From Neisseria perflava (GTDB lineage Bacteria; Pseudomonadota; Gammaproteobacteria; Burkholderiales; Neisseriaceae): 64,000 nucleotides of DNA. The DNA lies in assembly GCF_019334725.1 (NCBI RefSeq), contig NZ_CP079818.1:186001-250000 (forward strand). The letters run 5' to 3'. Below, in pieces: positions 18,769 through 27,193 of this stretch. Below the pieces are notes generated by a model. The model was given only the letters and a program-made list of their open reading frames with translations, did no database searches and was not told where the DNA came from. The position numbers and the translations under genes were made by a program. Numbering within the stretch: the first letter of the stretch is position 1; each line of letters opens with the position of its first letter.

Positions 18769-20781
18769 TTATGCTCCGGCTTGGACGTTATCACCTATGA
18801 ACTGCTTGATAAATGGCAGTGAGTCTTCACCCCAATTTTCCAAAAGTACAGGCATCAGTTCATTGATATATTCCGGCGGGCTATCCGGCGGAATAATCGA
18901 GGATAGGATTGCACCGGCGATTTCTTCTGAGTTTGAAGCATCCTTCCAATGGAAACTATCCATCTCATCGGGGGAAACGAATGCTGCTTTAGATACAGTG
19001 ATGGGTGATCTAACATCGGTATGAATATCTAAAACCGGGATCTCCGGCAATGCCCAATTTGCCCGTTTAGCGAATACGGGGTCGGTGTAGTATACGATTT
19101 TCTTGGCATAGATCGGACGGCTGTTACCCAAGCTGATGATACAGTCGCTTTTCGGCATCATCTTCAACTCGTCCGGATTCATCACTGCTCGGCGTTGATC
19201 ACTGGTACTTGTGCTTCGACTTCCCCCTTTCCCTACTGACCGTGATGTAGATTTGGCTTTGTAAGTCTCGTAACCGATAAGTTTACTGTATTCATCAGCA
19301 TCGCTTTGTTCTCGCGGTGGATAGACAATTTGACAGCCAAAGTTGGTGAAAAATGTGCGTGTTGCATCACGTCCATATAGATCAGTTACCTGAGATGGAG
19401 TTTGTATAATCAGCAGAAGACGCAGACCGTAACCGGCGATATACGAGACACCGTGCTGAATGGCTGGAATTACACCCAAGGCGGTAAATTCGTCCATCAA
19501 TAGGCAACATTGGTATTTCAGCGCATCGGAATTGTTGGACGGCAAACCCTGCTCGACGTTTACTGTAATCAGTTGGCTGAAAAAAAGGTTCGTTAGTCGT
19601 GAAAATACGGCTGTTTCAGTCGGAACGATACCGATATAAACCGTCATCCTTTTTTTGCGTACTTCATCCAAGTAAAAATCGTCGCCACTTGTTGCCGCTT
19701 CGACTACCGGGTCAATGAATATGCCCAAAGGCGCAATCAGTGTTGCCAAAATGTCTGCGCCCGTTTTGGCGTTACCGTTGGCAAAGCCCATCAGTAGGCT
19801 GCGGCAGTTTTGGCTCAACTGTGTATGAGGCTGTTGTTCGCGCAATGTCATTTCATCTTTAATCCACTCTGCCAACGTTCTACCATCCGATGGTGTCGTC
19901 AAACGGAACAGGTTGGCCAACGTGGTTTTGTTTTCAGGTAAGGATAAGTCGCGCTCCGATTCCGTCTCAACCATGTAGAGCAACAGACCAGCAAACAGGT
20001 TTTGTGCAGATTCCTGGAAAAAGGTCGCACTGCCATTATCTTTAGACGGCTTTGGGTACATGATGGAAGCGATGTTTTTCACATCTTTGTAGGTATAGAC
20101 GGGATTTCTGCGAATATAGGTACAAGGATTCCAACGGTGTGAAACCAAAGGCGCGTTCGGATTGCGTTCGTGTTCCGGCATACGTCCGCCTGGATTAAAC
20201 AAAAATACATCCTGCCCATGAGAAGACCGATAGCCACCTGAAATCAGGAAGTTTTCCAGTTTAGGATCAAATACGACCATGCTGTCCCGGTAGTGAAGAC
20301 AGTTTGGAATCACAATACCTACGCCTTTTCCTGACCGGGTAGGTGCAGCTAAATATAAAAATTCGTTACCTGACCAACGCAAATAATCGTTACCATATTT
20401 TCCAATCAGTAAATCCGGTTCTTCATCACCCGTAAATTTCTTTTTCAAAAGACCATGCTTCGTGATTTCCATACGATTAGCAAAGCGCGCCGATCCATGC
20501 AGTTCACGTTTTGGTTTCATCAGCATTGCTGCACAAATTATCACGGCAACTACAATTGGAATCAGAAGAGCAATAAAGACTGATACTTCAAAGGCCGTCT
20601 GAACACCAGGTCTCAACCGGTCGTAGTATTTCCAATAGTGGTACAACATACTAACGGATGGCTCGCTTTTTAAATTCAACCATGCGGTCATTACGATACT
20701 ACCTAGGTACATGCCACCAGCAAAACTTATTGGAACAGAAATGCCCAGCATAGCCAACAGCCCAATTAACTTGTTTTTCAT
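18769..20781 (-). CDS. virD4: Type IV coupling protein VirD4/TraG
   Basis: The 670-residue inner-membrane ATPase that hands the relaxase-DNA complex to the secretion channel. Two N-terminal membrane segments (about 4-34 and 65-87) precede the motor domain. Walker A is APTRSGKGVG and Walker B is LLMDEFTALG. Further TraG signatures are VVFDPKLENF and LLIIQTPSQVTDLYG. Length is typical of the VirD4 family. It follows ssb on the same strand after a short hairpin gap. In many VirB systems virD4 likewise follows virB11. Confidence 0.95.
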   Translation of the reverse strand: MKNKLIGLLAMLGISVPISFAGGMYLGSIVMTAWLNLKSEPSVSMLYHYWKYYDRLRPGVQTAFEVSVFIALLIPIVVAVIICAAMLMKPKRELHGSARFANRMEITKHGLLKKKFTGDEEPDLLIGKYGNDYLRWSGNEFLYLAAPTRSGKGVGIVIPNCLHYRDSMVVFDPKLENFLISGGYRSSHGQDVFLFNPGGRMPEHERNPNAPLVSHRWNPCTYIRRNPVYTYKDVKNIASIMYPKPSKDNGSATFFQESAQNLFAGLLLYMVETESERDLSLPENKTTLANLFRLTTPSDGRTLAEWIKDEMTLREQQPHTQLSQNCRSLLMGFANGNAKTGADILATLIAPLGIFIDPVVEAATSGDDFYLDEVRKKRMTVYIGIVPTETAVFSRLTNLFFSQLITVNVEQGLPSNNSDALKYQCCLLMDEFTALGVIPAIQHGVSYIAGYGLRLLLIIQTPSQVTDLYGRDATRTFFTNFGCQIVYPPREQSDADEYSKLIGYETYKAKSTSRSVGKGGSRSTSTSDQRRAVMNPDELKMMPKSDCIISLGNSRPIYAKKIVYYTDPVFAKRANWALPEIPVLDIHTDVRSPITVSKAAFVSPDEMDSFHWKDASNSEEIAGAILSSIIPPDSPPEYINELMPVLLENWGEDSLPFIKQFIGDNVQAGA

Positions 20782-20807
20782 TCTCTAATGCCCTATAAAA
20801 AAATATA

Positions 20808-20824
20808 GCCCGCTTAAAGCGGGC
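20808..20824 (-). terminator. Intercistronic hairpin with U-tract after ssb
   Basis: GCCCGC (20808-20813) pairs with GCGGGC (20819-20824) over a short loop, with seven A's to the left giving a U-tract on the minus transcript. Located between ssb and virD4. Confidence 0.82.
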
Positions 20825-20851
20825 ATACGATTACAGCTTGAACTCTAAAAC

Positions 20852-21220
20852 TTACAGATATTCCAAACCGGACACAGTTTCGTTTTGGTTTTTGGTATGA
20901 ATAATCTGTATTTCTCCAGCCATAATCTCATACACAGTCTTCTCAACACCGTGATGTTCGTAACGGCGTGATTGCAACTTACCTGCAACCCACAAACAAT
21001 CACCTTTCTTCATGTAGCGACAAACTGTTTCTGCCTGTTTGCCGTACAACACAACATTAAACCATTCGATTCGTTCACGTTGCTCGTTACTGGCTTTATC
21101 ACGCCATTTTTCTGTATAGGCGAGTGAAATACTGCTTACAGGCGTTTGATTGGGCAGATAACGCAATTCCGGGTCTTTTCCCAAATTACCCATTACTTCA
21201 ATACGGTTTAGGTATGGCAT
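20852..21220 (-). CDS. ssb: Element-encoded single-stranded DNA-binding protein
   Basis: A 122-residue OB-fold SSB. MPYLNRIEVMGNLGKDPELR is the family N-terminus, followed by ERIEWFNVVLYGKQAETVCRY, GDCLWVAGKLQSRRYE and a final beta strand. It lacks the long acidic tail (DDxPF) of chromosomal SSB, which is usual for short mobile-element versions. It lies 9 bases after virB11 with GGAAG upstream. It presumably coats the transferred strand. Confidence 0.93.
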   Translation of the reverse strand: MPYLNRIEVMGNLGKDPELRYLPNQTPVSSISLAYTEKWRDKASNEQRERIEWFNVVLYGKQAETVCRYMKKGDCLWVAGKLQSRRYEHHGVEKTVYEIMAGEIQIIHTKNQNETVSGLEYL

Positions 21221-21229
21221 ATTTCTTCC

Positions 21230-22357
21230 TTAAACTCGGCCACGCATGGCATAAAATTTTTCAACCGGGTCAAAATACAGTTCGGTCATATGAGTCTTTT
21301 CAAAATAGGCAACAACATCAATACTGGATTTAACCGAGTTGAGGATATAGTCGTAATCCATTGTCCGGCCGGTTGCCGATTCTTTCGCCAGTTGGGCGAT
21401 TCGGTAATGGACGCTCCGTGCATCATTAGCATGGACGGACATTAGGCCGCCCGGGTGGCCTGTATTTAAGAGCGAGATATAATCCCAAGCCTCGTCGCCA
21501 CGCAGCTCAGTCAGGAAAACACGGTCGGGTTTTAAACGCATACAGGCGGCAATCAGCATTTTTGCCGTGATGTGCCCCTTGTAGAACAGATGGGCGTGGT
21601 TGGGATGTTTGGGCAAATCCAGTTCGTGTGTGTCCTCCAGTGTGATGATGCGGGTTTCTGGCGGAACAAGGTCGGATAGGGCTTTGGTAAACGTCGTCTT
21701 GCCGGAGCCGGTGCCGCCTACCATACATATGTTAAGTTTGTGTTTGATGGCTAAAGCAAAAAAGGCATTCATATTGCGGTTTGCCTTGTGTTCCAGCATC
21801 TCATATTGCCAGGGCTGGAGCTGCACATCGTTCGGCAGCTTCATCTTGTCAGAAATATCCCGATAAAATTTGCTGTCCATCTCCATTTCGCCAAGATTGA
21901 GATCGTCTGAAACCCCATAGGCAGATACGTCGTGGAAGCGATTAACGCGTTCCGTATTGATATAGTCGTCCAACGAAAAGCGTGTCTGCGACGGTTTGCG
22001 GAAGGCATAGACGATGGTTTTGTCTTCGCAGGACGGCGGTATCATGATGTGGCCGCGTTCGCCGTCAGGCAGAGTAACGGAGTGGATAGGTTGCTCCATA
22101 CTGATGTGTTTGCTGTTATAGGTACATAACGCGGTAGCAAGCTGAGTCAAAATTGGCAGTGTCAGCCGGTCGTCTTCAATTCGCTCAAAACCGGCCGAGG
22201 TTTCCAAAAAGACTTCGCGTTCGCGGTTAATCAGTACTTCGGTTACGCCTTCCCGGTTGAGATAGTCGTCCAAACCTGTTTTGGCCATCAAGTTGCGGAC
22301 AACCGCATCTGAATGGATAGATGCCTGCCCGTGAAAAGTTGTCGGGTTTTGTGTCAT
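21230..22357 (-). CDS. virB11: VirB11 secretion/pilus-assembly ATPase
   Basis: A 375-residue hexameric cytoplasmic ATPase that powers pilus assembly and substrate transfer. The N-terminal domain ends near 170. The RecA-like domain has Walker A GGTGSGKTTF, an Asp box (RIITLEDTHELDL), Walker B-like DRVFLTELRG and the His box GHPGGLMSVHAND. It is preceded by virB10 with a 54-base gap containing a hairpin. Confidence 0.96.
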   Translation of the reverse strand: MTQNPTTFHGQASIHSDAVVRNLMAKTGLDDYLNREGVTEVLINREREVFLETSAGFERIEDDRLTLPILTQLATALCTYNSKHISMEQPIHSVTLPDGERGHIMIPPSCEDKTIVYAFRKPSQTRFSLDDYINTERVNRFHDVSAYGVSDDLNLGEMEMDSKFYRDISDKMKLPNDVQLQPWQYEMLEHKANRNMNAFFALAIKHKLNICMVGGTGSGKTTFTKALSDLVPPETRIITLEDTHELDLPKHPNHAHLFYKGHITAKMLIAACMRLKPDRVFLTELRGDEAWDYISLLNTGHPGGLMSVHANDARSVHYRIAQLAKESATGRTMDYDYILNSVKSSIDVVAYFEKTHMTELYFDPVEKFYAMRGRV

Positions 22358-22382
22358 TTGGAATTAGGCTTTCATAAAAAAA

Positions 22383-22402
22383 CCTGCCCCCGGAGGGGCA
22401 GG
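22383..22402 (-). terminator. Intercistronic hairpin with U-tract, fused to an uptake sequence
   Basis: CCTGCCCC (22383-22390) and GGGGCAGG (22395-22402) flank CGGA; seven A's to the left give a U-tract. The right arm shares its last base with a DNA uptake sequence at 22402-22411, so the hairpin sits in a neisserial context. Located between virB10 and virB11. Confidence 0.88.
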
Positions 22403-22411
22403 CCGTCTGAA

Positions 22412-23734
22412 TCAGTATCCGTAAGGATTAACCAACTCATATACTTTGCTGAAATCAACATCCCGGGCAACCATGATGTTAATCAGTGAGCCCTGATTAA
22501 TCGTACCGGTTGGCGGAATATTGATACTGTTTTTCAAGGCTTCGGTTGCCATCTGTTGCGCGGCCTCGCTCGTATTTTCATACGAGATGTGATTATTATT
22601 GCCCGAAGTTCGATTTTGGCGATTACCAACAGCATCACCAATATCACCAATCAAGCTAATCATAATAGAACCGCCGAAACGTTTCCAAAAATGGTATTTA
22701 ACATAAGCAGCATGACCACTTTCACCCAAAGCCCCTGCACCTGGACTCGCTAGTGGCACTTTTACGCCAGTCGGCGTTTCCAGCTCATTCCATAACACGA
22801 AGACTCGTGCTTGTCCTTGCAACAAGGCGGAAGTTTGTTCACCGATGATTTTACTGCCACGTTCGATCAGAAGGGTTTGTCCATTAGCGGAATATACATC
22901 TTTCGATACGATACACCGAGTAAATCCAGGCTGGGTTGTTACGATCTTGGTATCCAATCCGCAAGGGATATTCGTTCCTTTGGCCAGCAGATATGTCAAA
23001 TCTCCACGTTGTTGTGCTTGGGCTGAAGCCGTTACAGTCGCATTCAGTCGCAAACCAAAACTGCCCCCACCTCCCTGTGTAGCACCACCTCCATCCTCAC
23101 CCCCAAAGAAACTTGGAGGGCTACCTGTATTCAGTTGTGCGCTACTTTCAGATGAAGTGCTGCCCAAGTCAGAGATACTACTATCGAACTTAACTAAAAC
23201 ATTACCACTCATTTTGCGGTCTTTAGGGGTTTGAGAAGGCGTAGTTTCAGATGGTGTGGCTTGAACAGTGCTATCGTAGGGTACTTGCTCCACCGTTTGA
23301 ACAGTGGGTTGAACTGCACCCGTTTGGACTTGTGAAGCCACTTCCGGTTGAGGCTCGGAAGCACCCTCATCCGGAACGGGATCTGAAGCGGCTTGTTGAT
23401 CCATCAGAGCAATTTCCGCTTTATCCTGGGCAAAGTTTTTACTCCCTGTTACTTCAGGAGCAGAAGCAATCTTTGGTTGAGAATCTTCCGCTTCTTCATC
23501 CCCACCTGTCATCCCGATCAGTCCCGATACGATGACACCTACCGCAAGAATGCCTACTCCTGCTAAAGCGACCTTACGCATATTATTAGGTGTAGCAGTA
23601 TTTAGATTCAGTGGTATGCCGGGTTCGATTTTATCGTTCTGAACAGATTGGGATAGGGCTTCAGGCTTTGTAAAATCACCGTTTTCTACGGTATTAGGCT
23701 TAGTTTTTCGTTTGAATTTGTCGAAGAATTTCAT
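22412..23734 (-). CDS. virB10: VirB10 energy-transducing channel protein
   Basis: A 440-residue protein spanning the inner membrane, periplasm and outer membrane. A short cytoplasmic N-terminus is followed by one membrane segment (VALAGVGILAVGVIVSGLIG, about 53-72), then a Pro/Gln/Glu-rich periplasmic linker and the TrbI/VirB10 C-terminal domain (LNATVTASAQAQQRGDLTYL, LAKGTNIPCGL, LIERGSKIIGE). Its start overlaps virB9's stop by four bases. Part of the VirB7-VirB9-VirB10 core complex. Confidence 0.95.
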   Translation of the reverse strand: MKFFDKFKRKTKPNTVENGDFTKPEALSQSVQNDKIEPGIPLNLNTATPNNMRKVALAGVGILAVGVIVSGLIGMTGGDEEAEDSQPKIASAPEVTGSKNFAQDKAEIALMDQQAASDPVPDEGASEPQPEVASQVQTGAVQPTVQTVEQVPYDSTVQATPSETTPSQTPKDRKMSGNVLVKFDSSISDLGSTSSESSAQLNTGSPPSFFGGEDGGGATQGGGGSFGLRLNATVTASAQAQQRGDLTYLLAKGTNIPCGLDTKIVTTQPGFTRCIVSKDVYSANGQTLLIERGSKIIGEQTSALLQGQARVFVLWNELETPTGVKVPLASPGAGALGESGHAAYVKYHFWKRFGGSIMISLIGDIGDAVGNRQNRTSGNNNHISYENTSEAAQQMATEALKNSINIPPTGTINQGSLINIMVARDVDFSKVYELVNPYGY

Positions 23735-24576
23735 CTGCCTTCCTTCTCTCTACTAATACGGACAAAATCATGATTGCCGGTGCCGGTTCGATTAAACGTG
23801 CCTTGTTCATCGAAGCTACGATTTTCCAAACCAAGCACAGATTTTCCGAGGCGCAAAACAAAATGTTTTGCAGTTTCATGGATTACCACGGTATCGCCCT
23901 CCACATGGCTGTTAAGCAACATTTCTGTACCGTCAGCCATAACTTTGTAAATCAGTGGCAGTTCTCGACCGTTATCAAAGCTGAAATAAGTAAAGCGGCC
24001 ATTATCGTAGGCCGCTGTCGGTGCTAGTGCTTTATTGCCCTTACCCCAATAGTTGTAATTGTGCTGAACACTGGATCGATGCCTTGTTCCTTTGATTTTT
24101 TCCAAAGCCTTAGCCTGTTTCTGAGCTTCGGCACGCGCTTTATATTCCGCAGTATCAGGATAGACAAATCGAAGTAAATAAGTCGGCTTTTGAACATATT
24201 TGCCATTTTTCTTGCCGGTTAGCGACAAATCGAAGGCATATGTTCGTTTTTTGTTAGTTGTAATCAACATATTTGTGGCTGGAGCGGAAGCAACCGGCTT
24301 CATATAGAGATTGTTACCTCGAACTGCCAAATTCCAGGCTTCTGTATCACCCATACCCAAGCCGCTTGTATCACCAGTCAGCAATTCACCATCTTCAAGT
24401 TGGATTAAAACAGCTTCTCCAATACGAGCATGAACATGAATAACATCATCGGGATTGTACACAACGGTTTGGATGCGGCCGTCTTTAGCCGACCCTTTGG
24501 GAACAGATACCGCTCCGGATACAGCAGGTAAAAGTCCCATCAGCAGTAATGCTGTCAGTTTCATTTTTACATTCAT
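23731..24576 (-). CDS. virB9: VirB9 outer-membrane core-complex protein
   Basis: A 281-residue periplasmic protein with a signal peptide (MKLTALLLMGLLPAVSGA) and both VirB9 parts: an N-terminal beta domain (VVYNPDDVIHVHARIGEAVL) and a C-terminal domain (YNYWGKGN, PTAAYDNGRFTYFSFDNGRE). With VirB7 it forms the outer ring around VirB10. It lies 15 bases after virB8 and overlaps virB10. Confidence 0.95.
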   Translation of the reverse strand: MNVKMKLTALLLMGLLPAVSGAVSVPKGSAKDGRIQTVVYNPDDVIHVHARIGEAVLIQLEDGELLTGDTSGLGMGDTEAWNLAVRGNNLYMKPVASAPATNMLITTNKKRTYAFDLSLTGKKNGKYVQKPTYLLRFVYPDTAEYKARAEAQKQAKALEKIKGTRHRSSVQHNYNYWGKGNKALAPTAAYDNGRFTYFSFDNGRELPLIYKVMADGTEMLLNSHVEGDTVVIHETAKHFVLRLGKSVLGLENRSFDEQGTFNRTGTGNHDFVRISREKEGR

Positions 24577-24591
24577 CGTTAACCCTTTCTG

Positions 24592-25296
24592 TTATGACGC
24601 AGTTTCCGGATCGACGCGATAACTTTTGACAATAAAGCCCAATGGATTGATACGGCGGGCTTCCTCACTCATAGGCTGGTTCGCATATTCGTAGCCGATA
24701 GTTGCGATCATGTTTTGAACAGGAATTTCCTGATTTAAATCTCCCGAAATCGGTACCATACGTTTTTCAAAACGGACTTGCGCTGTACTACCAATAAAAG
24801 TCACGGCTTTTACTTTGGCGACTACCTTGTATTGGTTTTTTAATACCTTATGCGGAGCTTGCGGATTGTCGTTATAGATTTTTGAAAATGCTGCCTGAAT
24901 CTCAGGGGAACTCATCAACATAACCGCATCGTAGTTATCCTGAATTGTTACCCAGTCATAGCTTTCACGAAGTTGGACGTAACGTGTCAACCAGTGTTTA
25001 TCCATAACTTCGCCGTAGGATTGTTCCTGATTTTTCATCATCGTTACGATTTCCGTTTGCCCGGTGTTGTTATCGACCTTGATTACATAAGGCCGTGTCT
25101 CTTTTAAAGGTGTCAGACCTGCTACTGCTCCAACTGCCAAGCCTGTGATCAAGAGACACGCACCACTGATGCGCCATGCAATTTTTGCTGATTTATGAAC
25201 ACGCACAATTTCTGCGCTTTCAAAACCTTTTGCAGCATTAATAAACTCAATAGCCATTTTGTTATTGCTGGCTTTTTGTGAATTGTCAGGCATCAT
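24592..25296 (-). CDS. virB8: VirB8 inner-membrane assembly protein
   Basis: A 234-residue bitopic protein: short cytoplasmic N-terminus, one membrane segment (ISGACLLITGLAVGAVAGL, about 43-62), and a periplasmic NTF2-like domain (YDWVTIQDNYDAVMLMSSPE, IPVQNMIATIGYEY). Two adjacent ATGs (25296 and 25293) are possible starts. The first abuts the virB7 stop codon directly, so translation is probably coupled. Confidence 0.94.
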   Translation of the reverse strand: MMPDNSQKASNNKMAIEFINAAKGFESAEIVRVHKSAKIAWRISGACLLITGLAVGAVAGLTPLKETRPYVIKVDNNTGQTEIVTMMKNQEQSYGEVMDKHWLTRYVQLRESYDWVTIQDNYDAVMLMSSPEIQAAFSKIYNDNPQAPHKVLKNQYKVVAKVKAVTFIGSTAQVRFEKRMVPISGDLNQEIPVQNMIATIGYEYANQPMSEEARRINPLGFIVKSYRVDPETAS

Positions 25297-25416
25297 TTAT
25301 CCTCTTGCTTGAATAGTTGAATTAATCGGAAAAGGCGTACCGTGAGGTTGAGGAGGCTTTTTTCCGGAACATGCACAAAGTGCGATAGAAAGGGAGAGAA
25401 GAAGGATGGTTTTCAC
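25297..25416 (-). CDS. virB7: VirB7-type lipoprotein, 39 residues, GTG start
   Basis: A short gene easily missed because it starts with GTG. It encodes a lipoprotein signal (VKTILLLSLSIALCACSGKK) with lipobox LCAC, so Cys16 would be lipidated. The rest is proline-rich (PPQPHGTPFP) and resembles mature VirB7 peptides, which bind VirB9 and anchor the core complex in the outer membrane. AAGGA lies about eight bases before the start. Its TAA is immediately followed by the virB8 ATG. Position and size match virB7 exactly, and no other gene fills this role as well. Confidence 0.85.
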   Translation of the reverse strand: MKTILLLSLSIALCACSGKKPPQPHGTPFPINSTIQARG

Positions 25417-25455
25417 GGGGATTTCCTTGATTTATGAATCGATAAGCCCAAAAAA

Positions 25456-25475
25456 AACACCCCGATTGGGGTGTT
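25456..25475 (-). terminator. Intercistronic hairpin with U-tract before virB7
   Basis: AACACCCC (25456-25463) and GGGGTGTT (25468-25475) around GATT, with an A-run to the left giving U's on the minus transcript. It separates the 164-residue lipoprotein gene from virB7. Confidence 0.88.
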
Positions 25476-25488
25476 CTTCTCAGATAGA

Positions 25489-25983
25489 TTAATAGGTTGT
25501 TGCGTGATATTGCGTTTTTTGAATATTGAAACGATTATCATCGGTTAGAGAAAGAGTTGTACGAAAGTTGTCAATTTTGACTTTCTCTTTAGGAGGTATG
25601 TGGATGTCGGTTGATACTGCCGACACATAATATCCCTGTTTGTCATAAATAGGAACGGACACATTAACCACAATCAGACGATTGGTTTTGTTTAAAGCCT
25701 CACCAGTAAAGGTTATATCTGCCTGTGGAATCGCCCCCTTATAACTGCCACCTCTTTGGACAACAAGCATTTTCAAGTTTTTTAATTCGTATTGAGCTGT
25801 CGATTTACTGCCTAAAGACAAAGTGTCTTTAGCTTGCCCTGCTCCCGAACCGGCCATACCTGAATTAATGCCCGCCAAAGTACCGTTGATGGCGCTGAGG
25901 CCGTCAGTCAGTTCAGCACAGGCACTCAAGCCCAAACTCAGGGCTGTTATAGCAGCAAATTTAGTAATCTTGCGATAATCCAT
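25489..25983 (-). CDS. Lipoprotein with FxLYD-like beta domain, within the virB operon
   Basis: A 164-residue lipoprotein: signal MDYRKITKFAAITALSLGLSAC with lipobox LSAC, a Gly/Ser-rich linker, then a beta-rich domain. The pattern GEALNKTNRLIVVNVSVPIYDKQGYYV ... IPPKEKVKI resembles FxLYD-type folds. It lies between virB6 and virB7. In related conjugation operons an entry-exclusion lipoprotein occupies a nearby slot, so surface exclusion is a reasonable but unproven role. It is longer than typical Eex proteins. It could also be an extra core-complex component. Confidence 0.75.
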   Translation of the reverse strand: MDYRKITKFAAITALSLGLSACAELTDGLSAINGTLAGINSGMAGSGAGQAKDTLSLGSKSTAQYELKNLKMLVVQRGGSYKGAIPQADITFTGEALNKTNRLIVVNVSVPIYDKQGYYVSAVSTDIHIPPKEKVKIDNFRTTLSLTDDNRFNIQKTQYHATTY

Positions 25984-26001
25984 ATTTAAACCCTTAGAGT
26001 A

Positions 26002-26199
26002 TTAATCATCAAAACGAACCGGTACTGGTCGGTCAAGCAGTTTAAAAAATAATCCAAAAATCGATAAACCGATACATAGCCCGGCTAATCTGGCCAAAGA
26101 ACTTTCCATCAAGTTGCCGAACATACCGATAAACATCAATGTGCCCACAGAAAGCAACAACATCCACCAAAGCATTTTAGTTACGAAAGTCATGATCAT
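26002..26199 (-). CDS. Small two-segment membrane protein of the conjugation operon
   Basis: A 65-residue protein with two hydrophobic segments (MLWWMLLLSVGTLMFIGMFG and LARLAGLCIGLSIFGLFF) and a short charged tail. It sits 17 bases after virB6 and 18 before the lipoprotein gene. Not recognised; an inner-membrane accessory or exclusion protein fits the setting. Confidence 0.7.
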   Translation of the reverse strand: MIMTFVTKMLWWMLLLSVGTLMFIGMFGNLMESSLARLAGLCIGLSIFGLFFKLLDRPVPVRFDD

Positions 26200-26216
26200 A
26201 TTCTCCTAAAATTGGA

Positions 26217-27131
26217 TTATTTCGGTTTGACTTTCCCGCCACCGGGAAGTTTCACACCTTTTGCCCATCTTGCCACAGACATAACGGTTCGACTGAAACC
26301 GTTTACAGATGCCCCACCCGTTAAAGCGGAAGAAATCGAAGGAATACTCCAGGCAACCAAAATAAAAATTGTTGTTGATAGGAAAAAGAGCGGAATCAAG
26401 CCGACTACCTGAGCAACTGATCCGATCTCTCCAACTACTGCTCTTTCTAATTGGTTCTTGAAAAAATCATTCTGCAATGCACCTAGAATAACGTAAAACA
26501 CTACTGTAACTGAGTAATTAAGGATTTGTCCTATCCAATTCATGCCCCACTGCCGTGTTGCAGGAAACAACATTGAACCTATAAACATAGGTCCGATGAC
26601 GATTACCATCGCCAATGATAGTTTGGCAATTAGGTAATAAGCAAATGTAATGAGAAAGAACAAATAAGCCAATATAACAGCAATCGTACCACCAATATAA
26701 AGCATCAGCTTATCTGATACTTGTAGCATATCCAAAGAAGAGGCATACGCAAAAATATTCTCCATCATCTTTAAGATATTGTTGCTTTGGGTATCCAACG
26801 CGCTTGCAGTATAGGTTGAAGTCCCCAACAATCCACTCAGATTTTCGGGCAACATCCACATGATATTGGCGAGTTTCTGATACTGACTGGAATTGAACGC
26901 AAAAGCGATAATCAGCAACCAGCCGATCATGCGCTTACCCAAATCCACGACATTTTCATCAAACCCCCGTTTGTAATAGTCAAACGCGATCAACAGGATA
27001 TAAATCCCAAAGCCGATTTGAAAAACCGGAGCAATACCGCTGATCATGTTATTTGATTTTTGGAACAGATTAGTTCCCATACCGTTTAGTAGAAAGTTGG
27101 CGAGTTCGGAAAAATAAGAAGTTGTTTCCAT
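26217..27131 (-). CDS. virB6: VirB6/TrbL inner-membrane channel protein
   Basis: A 304-residue polytopic protein with about six membrane segments, among them VFQIGFGIYILLIAFDYY, MIGWLLIIAFAFN, LSLAMVIVIGPMFIGSMLFP and VVGLIPLFFLSTTIFILVAW. The central LAMVIVIGPMFIGSMLFPATRQW motif is typical of TrbL/VirB6. It lies after virB5 and forms part of the inner-membrane translocation path. Confidence 0.93.
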   Translation of the reverse strand: METTSYFSELANFLLNGMGTNLFQKSNNMISGIAPVFQIGFGIYILLIAFDYYKRGFDENVVDLGKRMIGWLLIIAFAFNSSQYQKLANIMWMLPENLSGLLGTSTYTASALDTQSNNILKMMENIFAYASSLDMLQVSDKLMLYIGGTIAVILAYLFFLITFAYYLIAKLSLAMVIVIGPMFIGSMLFPATRQWGMNWIGQILNYSVTVVFYVILGALQNDFFKNQLERAVVGEIGSVAQVVGLIPLFFLSTTIFILVAWSIPSISSALTGGASVNGFSRTVMSVARWAKGVKLPGGGKVKPK

Positions 27132-27151
27132 AATTTGCCCTATTTTATTTA

Positions 27152-27183
27152 GTGCTGCATTCGCTTACTCCCGAATGCAGCAC
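27152..27183 (-). repeat. Intercistronic stem-loop between virB5 and virB6
   Basis: A perfect 12-bp inverted repeat, GTGCTGCATTCG (27152-27163) and its complement (27172-27183). It has no U-tract on the minus transcript, so it is more likely a transcript-stabilising or processing hairpin than a terminator. Confidence 0.8.
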
Positions 27184-27193
27184 GATAAAGCTA

